Positions 45,026 through 53,057 of a stretch of DNA of 64,000 bases are shown here, in pieces. Both the position numbers and the translations under genes were made by a program. Every line of letters starts with the position of its first letter. The first letter of the stretch is position 1. The notes below the pieces were generated by a model. That model was given only the letters and a program-made list of their open reading frames with translations, did not search any database and was not told the origin of the DNA. The stretch comes from Vulcanimicrobiota bacterium (GTDB taxonomy: Bacteria > Vulcanimicrobiota > Xenobia > Xenobiales > JADMJV01): positions 1 to 64,000 of the forward strand of contig JAEXNA010000134.1 of the NCBI GenBank assembly GCA_023447635.1, given 5' to 3'.

Positions 45026-46667
45026 AACCGTTCTTGCCACGGCTCTGCTGCAGAGCCTGTCCGGCTGCTCGCGACGGCTGGGCTTCTACGGATTCGAGGG
45101 GCCTTCGGAAGGCTGTTCATATGACGAGCTTCTGCGCCAGGCCCAGGCGACGGCGAACCGCCTGGCCGAACTGGGCGTCGGTCCTGGCATCGTGGTGGCC
45201 CTGCTAGGGCCGACCTCGCTGGAGCTGTGCCGGGCGGCGCTGGCGGTCTGGCTGCGCGGGGCTACGCTGACCGTGCTTCCCACTCCCACCCGCCTGGGCA
45301 GTCTGGAAGCGTTCCTGATGGAGACTCTGGCCAAGCTGGCGGGAAGCCAGGCGGGGTTGCTGCTGGGAGAAGCTTCGATGACCGAGGCGTTTGCCCCGAT
45401 GCTCGAGATTCCGGTGCTGTCCTGGGAGGCGCTGGAGACCGACCGGCTGCCGGCGACCGCAGCGCTCGCCTCGGCAGCCACCGAGGCGGCGTTAGTTCAG
45501 TTTTCCAGCGGCACCACCCGGGAGCCTCAGCCGATCCTGTTGAGCGCCGAGGCGCTGCTGGCCAACTCCCGGGCGGTCCTGTCGTGTTTCCCCGGCGGGG
45601 CGGACCAGCACAGCTGCGTCTCCTGGCTGCCGCTCTACCACGACATGGGGTTGATCGGCTGCTTCCTGATGCCGCTGCTGGCGCCGGGCGACCTGACGTT
45701 GATGGGGCCCGAGGTGTTTGCTGCCCGACCGGTGACCTGGTTGGAGGCGATCTCGCGGGAAAGAGCCACCACGTCGTCGGCGCCCAACTTCGCGCTGGCC
45801 TACTGCGCCGACCGGATCTCCGACGATCAGGTGGCGGGGCTGGATCTGTCCTGCTGGGCCATCTCCATGGTCGGCGCCGAGCCGGTGCGACCGGCTACCC
45901 TGCAGCGTTTCGCCCGGCGTTTTGCCTCGCTGGGCTTTGATGAACGAGCTTTCGCGCCGGTCTACGGGCTGGCCGAGGCGACCCTGGCGGTCAGCTTCAG
46001 TCCGCTGGGACAGGGGCTGCGCACGCTGTCCTACGATGGCGAGACGCTGGCTTCCCAGGGCCAGGTGGTCGATGGCGATCGCGAGTCGCCCTCGCTCGGT
46101 CGCCCCTTGCCCGGGGTAGAGATCGAGATCCGCAGCGAAGAAGGCCCGCTGGGTCCCGACCGTCTGGGCGAGGTGTACGTCAAAGGCCCCTCTCTATTCC
46201 AGGGCTACCTGGGTGCCGAGAGCGACAAACTCGGCTCGGACGGCTGGCTGCGCACGGGCGACATGGGGTTCTTGCACGAGGGAGAGCTGCATCTGTATGG
46301 GCGCCGCCGAGATATTCTGCTGCTCGACGGGCGCAATCACGATCCCAGCCTGCTGGAAGCGGCCGCCGAGGCGCTGGAACCGCTACGCCGCTGCTGCGCT
46401 TTCACGCGCGAAGGCGACGAGCGGGACGCGCTGGTGATGGCGTGCGAGGTGGCTGGAAGCTACGCTGATGATGAGCAAGCGCTGCGAGATCTCATCACAA
46501 GCAGCGTTCGGGCGGCCAGCGGCCTGCTCCCGGCCCGCCTGCTGCTGGTCAAGGCGGGAACCTTGCCCAGCACCTCGAGCGGAAAGCTGCGCCGCTCCGA
46601 GACCGCCCGTCTGTTCCAGGGGGGCGAACTCGAGATGTGGGAGCCGCCCGCTCGCGTCGCGCGATGA
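45018..46667 (+). CDS. Fatty acyl-AMP ligase (FAAL-like)
   Basis: This 549-aa adenylating enzyme would form acyl-AMP and load the acyl carrier protein. It has a P-loop variant FSSGTTREPQP and the segment SWLPLYHDMGLIGCFL, which is characteristic of FAALs rather than acyl-CoA synthetases. APVYGLAEATLAV, LRTGDMGFLHEGEL, GRRRDILLLDGRN and the C-terminal lysine loop PSTSSGKLRRSET are also present. The ACP immediately upstream supports an ACP-loading role. The ATG overlaps the ACP stop by 8 bp and the ligase stop overlaps the next start (ATGA). Confidence 0.93.
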   Translation: MDRTVLATALLQSLSGCSRRLGFYGFEGPSEGCSYDELLRQAQATANRLAELGVGPGIVVALLGPTSLELCRAALAVWLRGATLTVLPTPTRLGSLEAFLMETLAKLAGSQAGLLLGEASMTEAFAPMLEIPVLSWEALETDRLPATAALASAATEAALVQFSSGTTREPQPILLSAEALLANSRAVLSCFPGGADQHSCVSWLPLYHDMGLIGCFLMPLLAPGDLTLMGPEVFAARPVTWLEAISRERATTSSAPNFALAYCADRISDDQVAGLDLSCWAISMVGAEPVRPATLQRFARRFASLGFDERAFAPVYGLAEATLAVSFSPLGQGLRTLSYDGETLASQGQVVDGDRESPSLGRPLPGVEIEIRSEEGPLGPDRLGEVYVKGPSLFQGYLGAESDKLGSDGWLRTGDMGFLHEGELHLYGRRRDILLLDGRNHDPSLLEAAAEALEPLRRCCAFTREGDERDALVMACEVAGSYADDEQALRDLITSSVRAASGLLPARLLLVKAGTLPSTSSGKLRRSETARLFQGGELEMWEPPARVAR

Positions 46668-47263
46668 GCCGCGACATCTATCGGCTGCTGGCGGCCAGGC
46701 GCATGTGTCGGGCCTACCAGCCGCGCGAAGTTCCCCGCGAGGTGTTGTCTCGGGTCCTGGACGCCGCGCGTAAGAGTCCTTCGGCCGGACACGCACAGGG
46801 GCTCCGGTTCGGAGTGGTAGAGCACCCCTCCACCCGTGAGCGAATCGCTCGAGCGCTGGGCGAAGACGCCTACCTGCAGCGCGGTTTCCCGCCCTGGCTG
46901 TCCGCCGCCCCCGTACATATCCTGGCGGGCGTCTGTTCGAGCAGCTATAGCGAGCGCTACGCCGAGCCGGATAAGGTCACCTCGCCCGAAGAGTGGCCGG
47001 TTCCGTATGAGATTCTCGATGCCGGGAAGGCTCTGATGGCGCTCTATCTGGCCGCCGAAGAGGAAGGGCTGGGCTGCGGCTACCTGGGCCCTCACGTCGC
47101 CTCTCCGGCCTTGCTCGAAGTGGACTGGCCGTCCGAATGGCGCCTGGTAGGGCTGGTCACCGTGGGCTACCCCGACCCTTCCCGTCAGCGCCCCAGCCGG
47201 TCTCACCAGCGCGGCTGGCGCCCCTTCGACGAGATGGTGCGCTGGATGGGCGATGAGCCCTGA
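46664..47263 (+). CDS. Nitroreductase-fold FMN enzyme
   Basis: This 199-aa flavin oxidoreductase of the nitroreductase family starts with DIYRLLAARRMCRAYQPREV, where the Arg-rich segment binds FMN phosphate. The AARKSPSAGHAQGLRFGVV region and GLGCGYLGPHVAS near the C-terminal third are typical. Relatives in biosynthetic operons oxidise or reduce ring intermediates; here it could act on the polyketide ring or regenerate a quinone/quinol pair (inference). I chose ATG 46664, which overlaps the ligase stop, over an in-frame start 27 bp earlier. Its end overlaps the monooxygenase gene by 11 bp. Confidence 0.88.
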   Translation: MSRDIYRLLAARRMCRAYQPREVPREVLSRVLDAARKSPSAGHAQGLRFGVVEHPSTRERIARALGEDAYLQRGFPPWLSAAPVHILAGVCSSSYSERYAEPDKVTSPEEWPVPYEILDAGKALMALYLAAEEEGLGCGYLGPHVASPALLEVDWPSEWRLVGLVTVGYPDPSRQRPSRSHQRGWRPFDEMVRWMGDEP

Positions 47264-48437
47264 AATCCTGATCGTGGGGGGCGGGCCGGTCGGCAGCGCG
47301 GTGGCCTTGCAATTGCACCGGGCCGGGCGTCGAGTGCTGCTGCTAGATGCGGGCGCCTCGTCGAGCAAGATCTGTGGGGAGGGGCTCTTGCCGCCGGGTT
47401 GGGCCGCCCTCGAAGAGTTAGGCGTGGCCGGGCAAGTTGTTGACAAGGCGGCCATCGAAGAGGTCGTCTACGCGGTTCCCGAGCCCCGCACAGGTCGGCT
47501 CCGTACCCTTCGCGCCCCCGTTAGCCGCCCTTCGTTCGGGGTGCGCCGAGAGACGCTCTGTCGCGCCTTCGAGCAGGTCCTGAAGGAAGAGGCGGTCCCC
47601 GTACTGCGGCCGGCGCGCTTTCGTACCCTGGCCTGGGAAGGAGAGGGGCTGCAGGTCGAGGTCGAGGCTGGGGGCGAGCGCCGGCGGATAGCCTGCCAGA
47701 CGCTGGTGGGGGCGGACGGGCTGCACTCGCCGGTGCGGCGGGAGGCCGGTCTGGTCGCGCCCGAGCCGCGACGCTTCGCTCGTTGGGGCACACGGGTCTA
47801 TTTTCCCAACCCCGGCTGTCGGGCGGTGACCGTTACTCTGGGAGAGGGCGTGGAGAGCTATATGACCCCGCTGGGAAAAGGGCTGTGCGGGCTGGCCTTT
47901 CTCTGGTCGCCCCATGAGCTGGGCCGGCCGCTGCCGGGGGAAGGCGCGACGTGGGAGCGCTTGCTGGCGCGTTTTCCCCCCTCCGTGCGAGAGGTGCTGC
48001 CGAGTCCGGAGGAGTTCTTCGGAGCTGACCGGGCTATCGGTCCACTGCAGCAACGGGTTCTTTCGCCGCTGCATGCCAGCGGGAAGATTGCCCTGGTGGG
48101 GGATGCGGCGGGCTACCTCGACGCTCTGACAGGGGAGGGGCTATGCCTGGGGCTGCTGCAGGCTCGGGCGCTATCCCGGCTGCTGCTGGAAGGCCGGTTA
48201 GAGGACTACCCGGCCGCCCATCGCGCTATCAAGGAGCGTCATCAAGTGGTGGTCCATCTGCTGCTCTGGCTGCTGGCCAGACCCGCGCTCAAAGAGCGCG
48301 TTTTTGCCGCCCTGCTGCACACCCCCGACTTGTTCGTCAGGCTGGTTCGCACGGCGGTCGAAGATCAGCCGTGGCAGCGCCTGGTCGGTGGGGACGCCAT
48401 CCGCTTTCTCTACTATCTGCTGCGCGGCGAGTCATAG
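47253..48437 (+). CDS. FAD-dependent monooxygenase / geranylgeranyl-reductase-like flavoprotein
   Basis: This 394-aa flavoprotein has an N-terminal Rossmann loop ILIVGGGPVGSAVA. The ICGEGLLPPGWAALEELG segment is shared by geranylgeranyl reductases and lipid hydroxylases. The second FAD motifs are GADGLHSPVRREAG and ALVGDAAGYLDALTGEGL. The hydrophobic, basic C-terminal part (VVVHLLLWLLARPALKE) suggests membrane association. By analogy with SrsC of Streptomyces it may hydroxylate an alkylresorcinol ring, leading to a quinone. It is the last gene of the operon and is followed by a hairpin shared with the convergent gene. Confidence 0.88.
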   Translation: MSPEILIVGGGPVGSAVALQLHRAGRRVLLLDAGASSSKICGEGLLPPGWAALEELGVAGQVVDKAAIEEVVYAVPEPRTGRLRTLRAPVSRPSFGVRRETLCRAFEQVLKEEAVPVLRPARFRTLAWEGEGLQVEVEAGGERRRIACQTLVGADGLHSPVRREAGLVAPEPRRFARWGTRVYFPNPGCRAVTVTLGEGVESYMTPLGKGLCGLAFLWSPHELGRPLPGEGATWERLLARFPPSVREVLPSPEEFFGADRAIGPLQQRVLSPLHASGKIALVGDAAGYLDALTGEGLCLGLLQARALSRLLLEGRLEDYPAAHRAIKERHQVVVHLLLWLLARPALKERVFAALLHTPDLFVRLVRTAVEDQPWQRLVGGDAIRFLYYLLRGES

Positions 48438-48440
48438 CGC

Positions 48441-48474
48441 GCTGTGGCGCTCCCCCGTCGGTCAGCGCTACAGC
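48441..48474. terminator. Hairpin between the convergent PKS operon and coiled-coil gene
   Basis: GCTGTGGCGCT (48441-48451) pairs with AGCGCTACAGC (48464-48474), 11 bp with one G-U pair on the plus strand and a 12-nt loop. It fills the 41-bp gap between two convergent stop codons. No T-tract follows, so it may be an imperfect terminator or a 3'-end stabiliser. Confidence 0.5.
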
Positions 48475-48478
48475 AGGC

Positions 48479-50635
48479 TCAGGCTTCGAGCTCGGCGACC
48501 CGCTCTTGCAGGCGGTCGACCTTGCGCTTGAGCGACTTGATCTCCTCGGCCGCCGCGCGCACCGTGCGTTCGGCTTTGGCGAAGTTCTTCTCCGCCTCGT
48601 CAGTGCGCGCCATGCTCTGCAAGGCTCGGGTGCGGGCCTCGGTCAGCTCGTCTTTGGCCTTATCGAACGCTTCCGTGGTGATCTCGTAGCGGCGTTTGAG
48701 GTTGTTGAACTTCTCGTCGTTCTCTTCGTGCGACCGCTCGACGGTGAGCAGGCGGTTGGTCTTGCTCGTCAGCTCTTCTTTGAGCTTACTGTTCTCTTCG
48801 AACAGGTCCCCGATTTGGCGCCGCATCGCCTGCAGCTGGCGATTGAAGGTGTCTTCTTTCTGTTCGAGCAGAGCCACCAGGTTTTCCAACTGCTGGATCT
48901 GTGACGAGCGAAACTCCAGGTCTTTCTCGACGGTGGCCAGGCGTGACTCGGCCGACAGACGAGCCTGCTCGGCTTCTTCCAGTTCATTGTGCGAACTCAG
49001 CAGTCGAGCCCGGGTCTCGACCAGCTGCTGTTCCAGATCTTTGAGGCGCGCTTCCGAGCGGGAGGCGCGGGTTTCGGCGGGCTCTCGATCGGGATCGTCC
49101 CCGGCCGCCGAGGTGGTGACCCGACCTTCCAGCTCGCTGTAGCGGGCCTGCAGCGATTCGAGCTGTTCGCCCAGCTTCTCTTTGGCAGCCAGGGTGGCGC
49201 TGTTGCGGGCGCTCTCTTCCTCGATTTTGTGGCCCAGGGTCAGCACTCGCATCTCGAGCTCGGTAACCCGGCTGCGGTTCTCCTCGAACTCTTCCACCCG
49301 CTCGCGGTGCTCCGTGTCCAGGCGGGCCGCTTCGTCCCGGCTCTGGGTCAGTCGGGCCAGGGTCTTCTCATGCTCACCGCGCGCCTGGGCCAGCTGCTCT
49401 TCGAGCCCCGCACGCTGCTTTTTGAGCTCGGCGATTTCGGCCTCTCGTGCGCCCAGGGCGCCTTCGACGTCGCCGCCCTGGTTTTTGATCCGCTCTTCGA
49501 GATCCCACAGCTTGAGCAGCGCTTCTTCGTGCTCTTTTTCTCGGGTGGCCAGGCGCTTTTCCGCCTGCTCGGTGGATAGCTCGAGCTCGGTGTTACGTTC
49601 GCTCTCCTCCAGCAGGGCGGTCTGCAGTTCGGCGATCTGGCCGCGGGCGTCGTCGAGCTCTTCACCGCCGGTAAAGCGGGATCGGTTGTGGGTTTCTTGC
49701 AGCTGAGCAAACGCCTCGGCCAGCTGGGTCAGCTTGTCCGCCTGCTGCTGGCGCCCTTGTTCGGCTTTGTTGAGATTCTCTTTGCTGCGAGAGAGCTCTT
49801 TGCTCAGCCGTCCGGTTTCCGCGTTGGCGCTTTCCAGTTCGGCCATAAAGGCCTTGGAAGCGGCCACCTCTTTGGCCAGCGAGCGGCGAGAGTTTTCCAG
49901 GTCGGCTCGCAGGGTGTCGACGTCGCCCTCGACCGAACCCGCCGGCGCTACAGCCAGCGGGGGGAGGGAGGCTTCGGCCAGGCGAGCGCCCAGGTCGGAG
50001 ATCTGAGCCTGCAGGTTGGCGATTTCGGTGTCCCGCTCGGCGATCTCCTCGGCCGTGACCATGGCCTCTTCCTGCAGCGACATCACCTCGTCGCGGGTCT
50101 CCTGCAGCTCGACTTCCAGCCGCTCGACCGCCTCGCGGTCGGTGGTGTTCTGGGCCAGCTCTTGCTCGAGCCTGGCTACCTCGCCCTGCAGCTCTTCGAC
50201 CCGCGCTTCGCGCAGGCGGATAGCGGCGGTCTGAGTGGCTCCGTCGTGCAGCGCCTTTTCGACTTCGCGCAGGCGGGCCTTGGCGTCCTTGGTCTCGCTC
50301 TTGCTATCCTTGAGCAGCGAGAGGGTCTTGCCCATACGCTCGCTGGTGCGCGAAAGGTCGCCTTCCAGGCGGGCGATCTCGGATTCGAGGGCGCTGATCC
50401 GACCGGTGTCGACGACCACGGGGGCAGGCGTCTTGCTCTTGAGCTGCTGGTAGGCTTTCTGGTACTTGACCAGCTTGAGCTTGACGACTTTGAGCGCCTG
50501 TTTACTAAGGCGCAGCGCCTCGAGCGTCTTCTCTTGCTTTTCCGCCAGCTGGGCTTTTTGCTTGCTGACCAGCAGCAGCTTCTTTTTGAGAAGAAGCGCG
50601 GGATCGGCTTTGGGAGTGGCGGGTTGGGAGCTCAC
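48479..50635 (-). CDS. Long coiled-coil protein, unknown function
   Basis: This 718-aa protein is almost wholly heptad-like. After a short Ser/Pro/Lys-rich start (~1-20) and a basic helical part rich in Lys/Leu (~20-65), it is dominated by Glu/Ala/Leu/Arg with regular spacing to the C-terminus. The only visible breaks are near 70 (KTPAPVVVDTG), near 230 (SLPPLAVAPAGSVEG) and near 500 (TTSAAGDDPDREP). I find no ATPase, membrane or enzymatic motif, so it is not an SMC ATPase despite superficial likeness. A scaffold, cytoskeletal (filament-forming) or envelope-spanning role is possible. It is the last gene of a minus-strand run with the RelA-like, GNAT-like, GT4 and gmhA genes, 63 bp after the RelA-like gene. 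Confidence 0.75.
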   Translation of the reverse strand: MSSQPATPKADPALLLKKKLLLVSKQKAQLAEKQEKTLEALRLSKQALKVVKLKLVKYQKAYQQLKSKTPAPVVVDTGRISALESEIARLEGDLSRTSERMGKTLSLLKDSKSETKDAKARLREVEKALHDGATQTAAIRLREARVEELQGEVARLEQELAQNTTDREAVERLEVELQETRDEVMSLQEEAMVTAEEIAERDTEIANLQAQISDLGARLAEASLPPLAVAPAGSVEGDVDTLRADLENSRRSLAKEVAASKAFMAELESANAETGRLSKELSRSKENLNKAEQGRQQQADKLTQLAEAFAQLQETHNRSRFTGGEELDDARGQIAELQTALLEESERNTELELSTEQAEKRLATREKEHEEALLKLWDLEERIKNQGGDVEGALGAREAEIAELKKQRAGLEEQLAQARGEHEKTLARLTQSRDEAARLDTEHRERVEEFEENRSRVTELEMRVLTLGHKIEEESARNSATLAAKEKLGEQLESLQARYSELEGRVTTSAAGDDPDREPAETRASRSEARLKDLEQQLVETRARLLSSHNELEEAEQARLSAESRLATVEKDLEFRSSQIQQLENLVALLEQKEDTFNRQLQAMRRQIGDLFEENSKLKEELTSKTNRLLTVERSHEENDEKFNNLKRRYEITTEAFDKAKDELTEARTRALQSMARTDEAEKNFAKAERTVRAAAEEIKSLKRKVDRLQERVAELEA

Positions 50636-50698
50636 CCCGCTACTGTTTCACACCCTTGTTCTCTGTCCCCCTCGAAGGGGCAATGGCCGCCGCTCAAC

Positions 50699-51847
50699 TC
50701 AGGCGGGGGTGCTGCTCGCTTCTTCTTGTAATAGCAGAACCACGCCGGGGAAGCTGGGGCGCTGAGGGTGGCGGTCGGGCGAGAACAGCCAGCGCAGCAG
50801 GTCGCGGATAAATCCGTAGAGCGGAAGCTGACCGGCCACGTCCTCGCGGAGCTTTTCGCGCGAGAGCTTGAACGAACGATGACTTTCTCGGGTAAACTTC
50901 TCCTGTTCCCGGTAGTAGTTGGGCAGCGGCTGAATCTGCAGCTCGAAGGTTTGGTCCCACCAGCGGACCACCGATTTGATGGCTGTCCAGCCCGAGTTTT
51001 TCCCCAGCCCCTGAGAGAGGTAGTCTTTGATCTCGAGATACTCCAGCGAACGAAGGGAGCGCCGCTCCTCGGGAAGCCCTTCTAGCTGCAGAGCATCGAT
51101 ATCGTCGTCGCTCCAGCGCCAGGTGGTCAGGTAGTTGTGCAGATCCCGGGCTGCCTGAGCGTCCTCGGTCAGGATCTTGAGCCCGAACACGTCTTTGACG
51201 TAGCGCGACAGCTGCTTGAGCTGCTTGTCCCGGTCGAAGAGCCGGTCCAGGTCGAAAATTTCGTCGGTTACCTTATTCCAAAGCTCTTGTTCGGCTTTGA
51301 TCCGAGACAGCAGCTTAGTCACCTTGAACCGGTTGAACGCCGCCGGCTCGTACTCGACGAAATTGGCGACCAGGTGGGGCTGCAGCCAGCGCTCGCCGTC
51401 GGGGGCCAGCACGCCGAAGCGGGCCAGCTGGCGCTTTCCGAGTTCGAGGTCGGATGAGGTCAGCAGCTGCTCTTCGCTGACCGGAACGTTGATGGAGAAG
51501 CGGCCCGAGGTTTCTGGAACCTCGCCGATGACGGTGCTGGTCAGCTCGAACTGCCCTTCGAACAGGGAGCTGGCCAGCAAGTGCGAGAGGCCGTGCATGC
51601 GGCGCTCGCCCTGCAGGATGAATTCGGTGAAGTCGCGCCGCGCGTCGGCCAGCTCCGAGGGGCAGAACGAGAGCACGAAAGGCGGTCGGGCGGTGCCGCT
51701 CAGGGCCGAAGTGGCGCCCAGCGCCTGGTGAGACTTCAGAATCTCCTCGCTGGCCCTCTGAAGCTTCTCGGTCAGCCGGTTCAAGCTGCGTCGCTGAGTC
51801 AGCATGGAAAGGGGCGACCGTCGTTCGACCGCGTTGTCAGGAGCCAT
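50699..51847 (-). CDS. Putative divergent RelA/SpoT-fold (nucleotidyltransferase-like) protein
   Basis: I do not recognise a named family with certainty. The 382-aa protein has an N-terminal helical part, a middle region and a C-terminal region (~175-330) that follows the motif order of (p)ppGpp synthetases. KLLSRIKAEQELWNK resembles the ATP-site R..K segment (Arg182/Lys184). RYVKDVFGLKIL resembles the DxxGxR strand (Asp219; Arg replaced by Lys). IKDYLSQGLGKNSGWTAIK sits where pKxNGYxSLH is expected (Tyr to Trp, His to Lys). FELQIQP matches the E-QIRT metal Glu (Glu302). These changes suggest altered or lost pyrophosphokinase activity. No HD hydrolase, TGS or ACT domain is present. It begins 22 bp after the GNAT-like gene. 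Confidence 0.45.
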   Translation of the reverse strand: MAPDNAVERRSPLSMLTQRRSLNRLTEKLQRASEEILKSHQALGATSALSGTARPPFVLSFCPSELADARRDFTEFILQGERRMHGLSHLLASSLFEGQFELTSTVIGEVPETSGRFSINVPVSEEQLLTSSDLELGKRQLARFGVLAPDGERWLQPHLVANFVEYEPAAFNRFKVTKLLSRIKAEQELWNKVTDEIFDLDRLFDRDKQLKQLSRYVKDVFGLKILTEDAQAARDLHNYLTTWRWSDDDIDALQLEGLPEERRSLRSLEYLEIKDYLSQGLGKNSGWTAIKSVVRWWDQTFELQIQPLPNYYREQEKFTRESHRSFKLSREKLREDVAGQLPLYGFIRDLLRWLFSPDRHPQRPSFPGVVLLLQEEASSTPA

Positions 51848-51869
51848 CGGGCCTACTGTTCCCCGGTGT

Positions 51870-53057
51870 TCAGCCGGCCGCCTTCTTGAAAGGCGTCATC
51901 TCCTCGAGCGCCGCCAGGCGCTCAAGCTCTTCTTCGCGCTCGGCCTGCAGATAGTCGGCGATGATGGCGGCGAAGCGCGGGTCGCGCAGGTGATGGGCCG
52001 AATGGACGGGCACCGGTCGATAGCCGCGCTGGATCTTATGCATCCCCTGGGCCCCCGCTTCGACTCTTTTTAGTCCGTGGGCGATGGCGTAATCGATCGC
52101 CTGGTAGTAGCAGACCTCGAAGTGCAGCATATCGAAGTCCTCCAGGCAGCCCCAGTTGCGCCCGAACAGCGCTTCTTCACCGCGCAGGTTCCAGGCGCCG
52201 GCGACCCAGCGCCCTTCGGGCTCGCGACGGGCCAGCACCAGCACGACCTTGTCTCCCATCCGTTCCGCCAGCAGGCGGAAGAAGTCGCGGTTCAAGTAGG
52301 GGCGCCCCCATTTTTGCCGCGAGGTTCGCACGTACATCGCGAACATAGCGTCCCACTGCTCTTCGCTCGCCTCGTGGCCATGCACGACGTGCAGGCTCAA
52401 GGGGTGGCTCCCGGCGATGCGGCGTTCCCTGCGGATCGCTTTGCGCTTGCGCGAGGCCAGCGTCTCGAGGAAGTCGTCGAAGCTGCCGTAGCCTTCGTTG
52501 TGCCAGTGGTACTGCTCGCCCAGCCGATGCAGGTAGGGAAGCTCGCGGCAGGCGGCCTCTAACTCGTCTTCTTGCCCGAAGGTCAGGTGTACCGACGAAA
52601 ACTGCTGGCTCTCTGCCAATTGAACGAAGGCGGTCAGCAGTCCGTCCCGGGCTTGTTGACGCCCAGTTTCGTCCAGGTCGGGATGCATCAGCAGGCGTGG
52701 TCCGGGCACGGGGGTGAAGGGGACGGCGACCTGCAGCTTGGGATAGTAGGTGTTGGGACCGTAGAGCCGCTCGTAAGCGTCGGCCCATCCGTAGTCGAAG
52801 ATGTACTCGCCGCTCGAGTCGAGCTTGATATAGGCCGGGGCGGCGGCGATCGGCTGTCCCGAGGTGTCGCTCAGCAGCGCGGGAAAGGGCAGCCAGGCGG
52901 TTCCGTTGCCTACGCAGCCGCTGTCTTCGAGGGCCGACAGGAAGGCGTGAGAGACGAAGGGGTTGACCGGGCCGGCCAGGCTGTCCCAGAGGGCGGCGTC
53001 GATGGTGCGGAAAGAGCGATGCAGTTCGACTTTGAACGGCGGTTCAGACAGCGCCTG
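51870..53057 (-). CDS. GNAT-fold protein of the COG3146/DUF482 family, apparent CTG start
   Basis: This acyl- or aminoacyltransferase-like protein belongs to a family described as peptidogalycan biosynthesis/recognition. The product is 395 aa if read from CTG 53057. The N-terminal family block is clear in the frame: LAGPVNPFVSHAFLSALE, SGCVGNGTAWLP, YIFDYGWADAYER and YYPKLQVAVPFTPVPGP. The C-terminal part has RKRKAIRRERR, FGRNWGC, HFEVCYYQAIDYAI and EAGAQGMHKIQRGY. The first in-frame conventional start (GTG 52709) would remove this whole N-terminal block. The in-frame stop at 53070-53072 limits the start, and only CTG 53057, with GGGAG 6 bp ahead, fits. The start overlaps the glycosyltransferase end by 14 bp. 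Confidence 0.85.
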   Translation of the reverse strand, partial: QALSEPPFKVELHRSFRTIDAALWDSLAGPVNPFVSHAFLSALEDSGCVGNGTAWLPFPALLSDTSGQPIAAAPAYIKLDSSGEYIFDYGWADAYERLYGPNTYYPKLQVAVPFTPVPGPRLLMHPDLDETGRQQARDGLLTAFVQLAESQQFSSVHLTFGQEDELEAACRELPYLHRLGEQYHWHNEGYGSFDDFLETLASRKRKAIRRERRIAGSHPLSLHVVHGHEASEEQWDAMFAMYVRTSRQKWGRPYLNRDFFRLLAERMGDKVVLVLARREPEGRWVAGAWNLRGEEALFGRNWGCLEDFDMLHFEVCYYQAIDYAIAHGLKRVEAGAQGMHKIQRGYRPVPVHSAHHLRDPRFAAIIADYLQAEREEELERLAALEEMTPFKKAAG

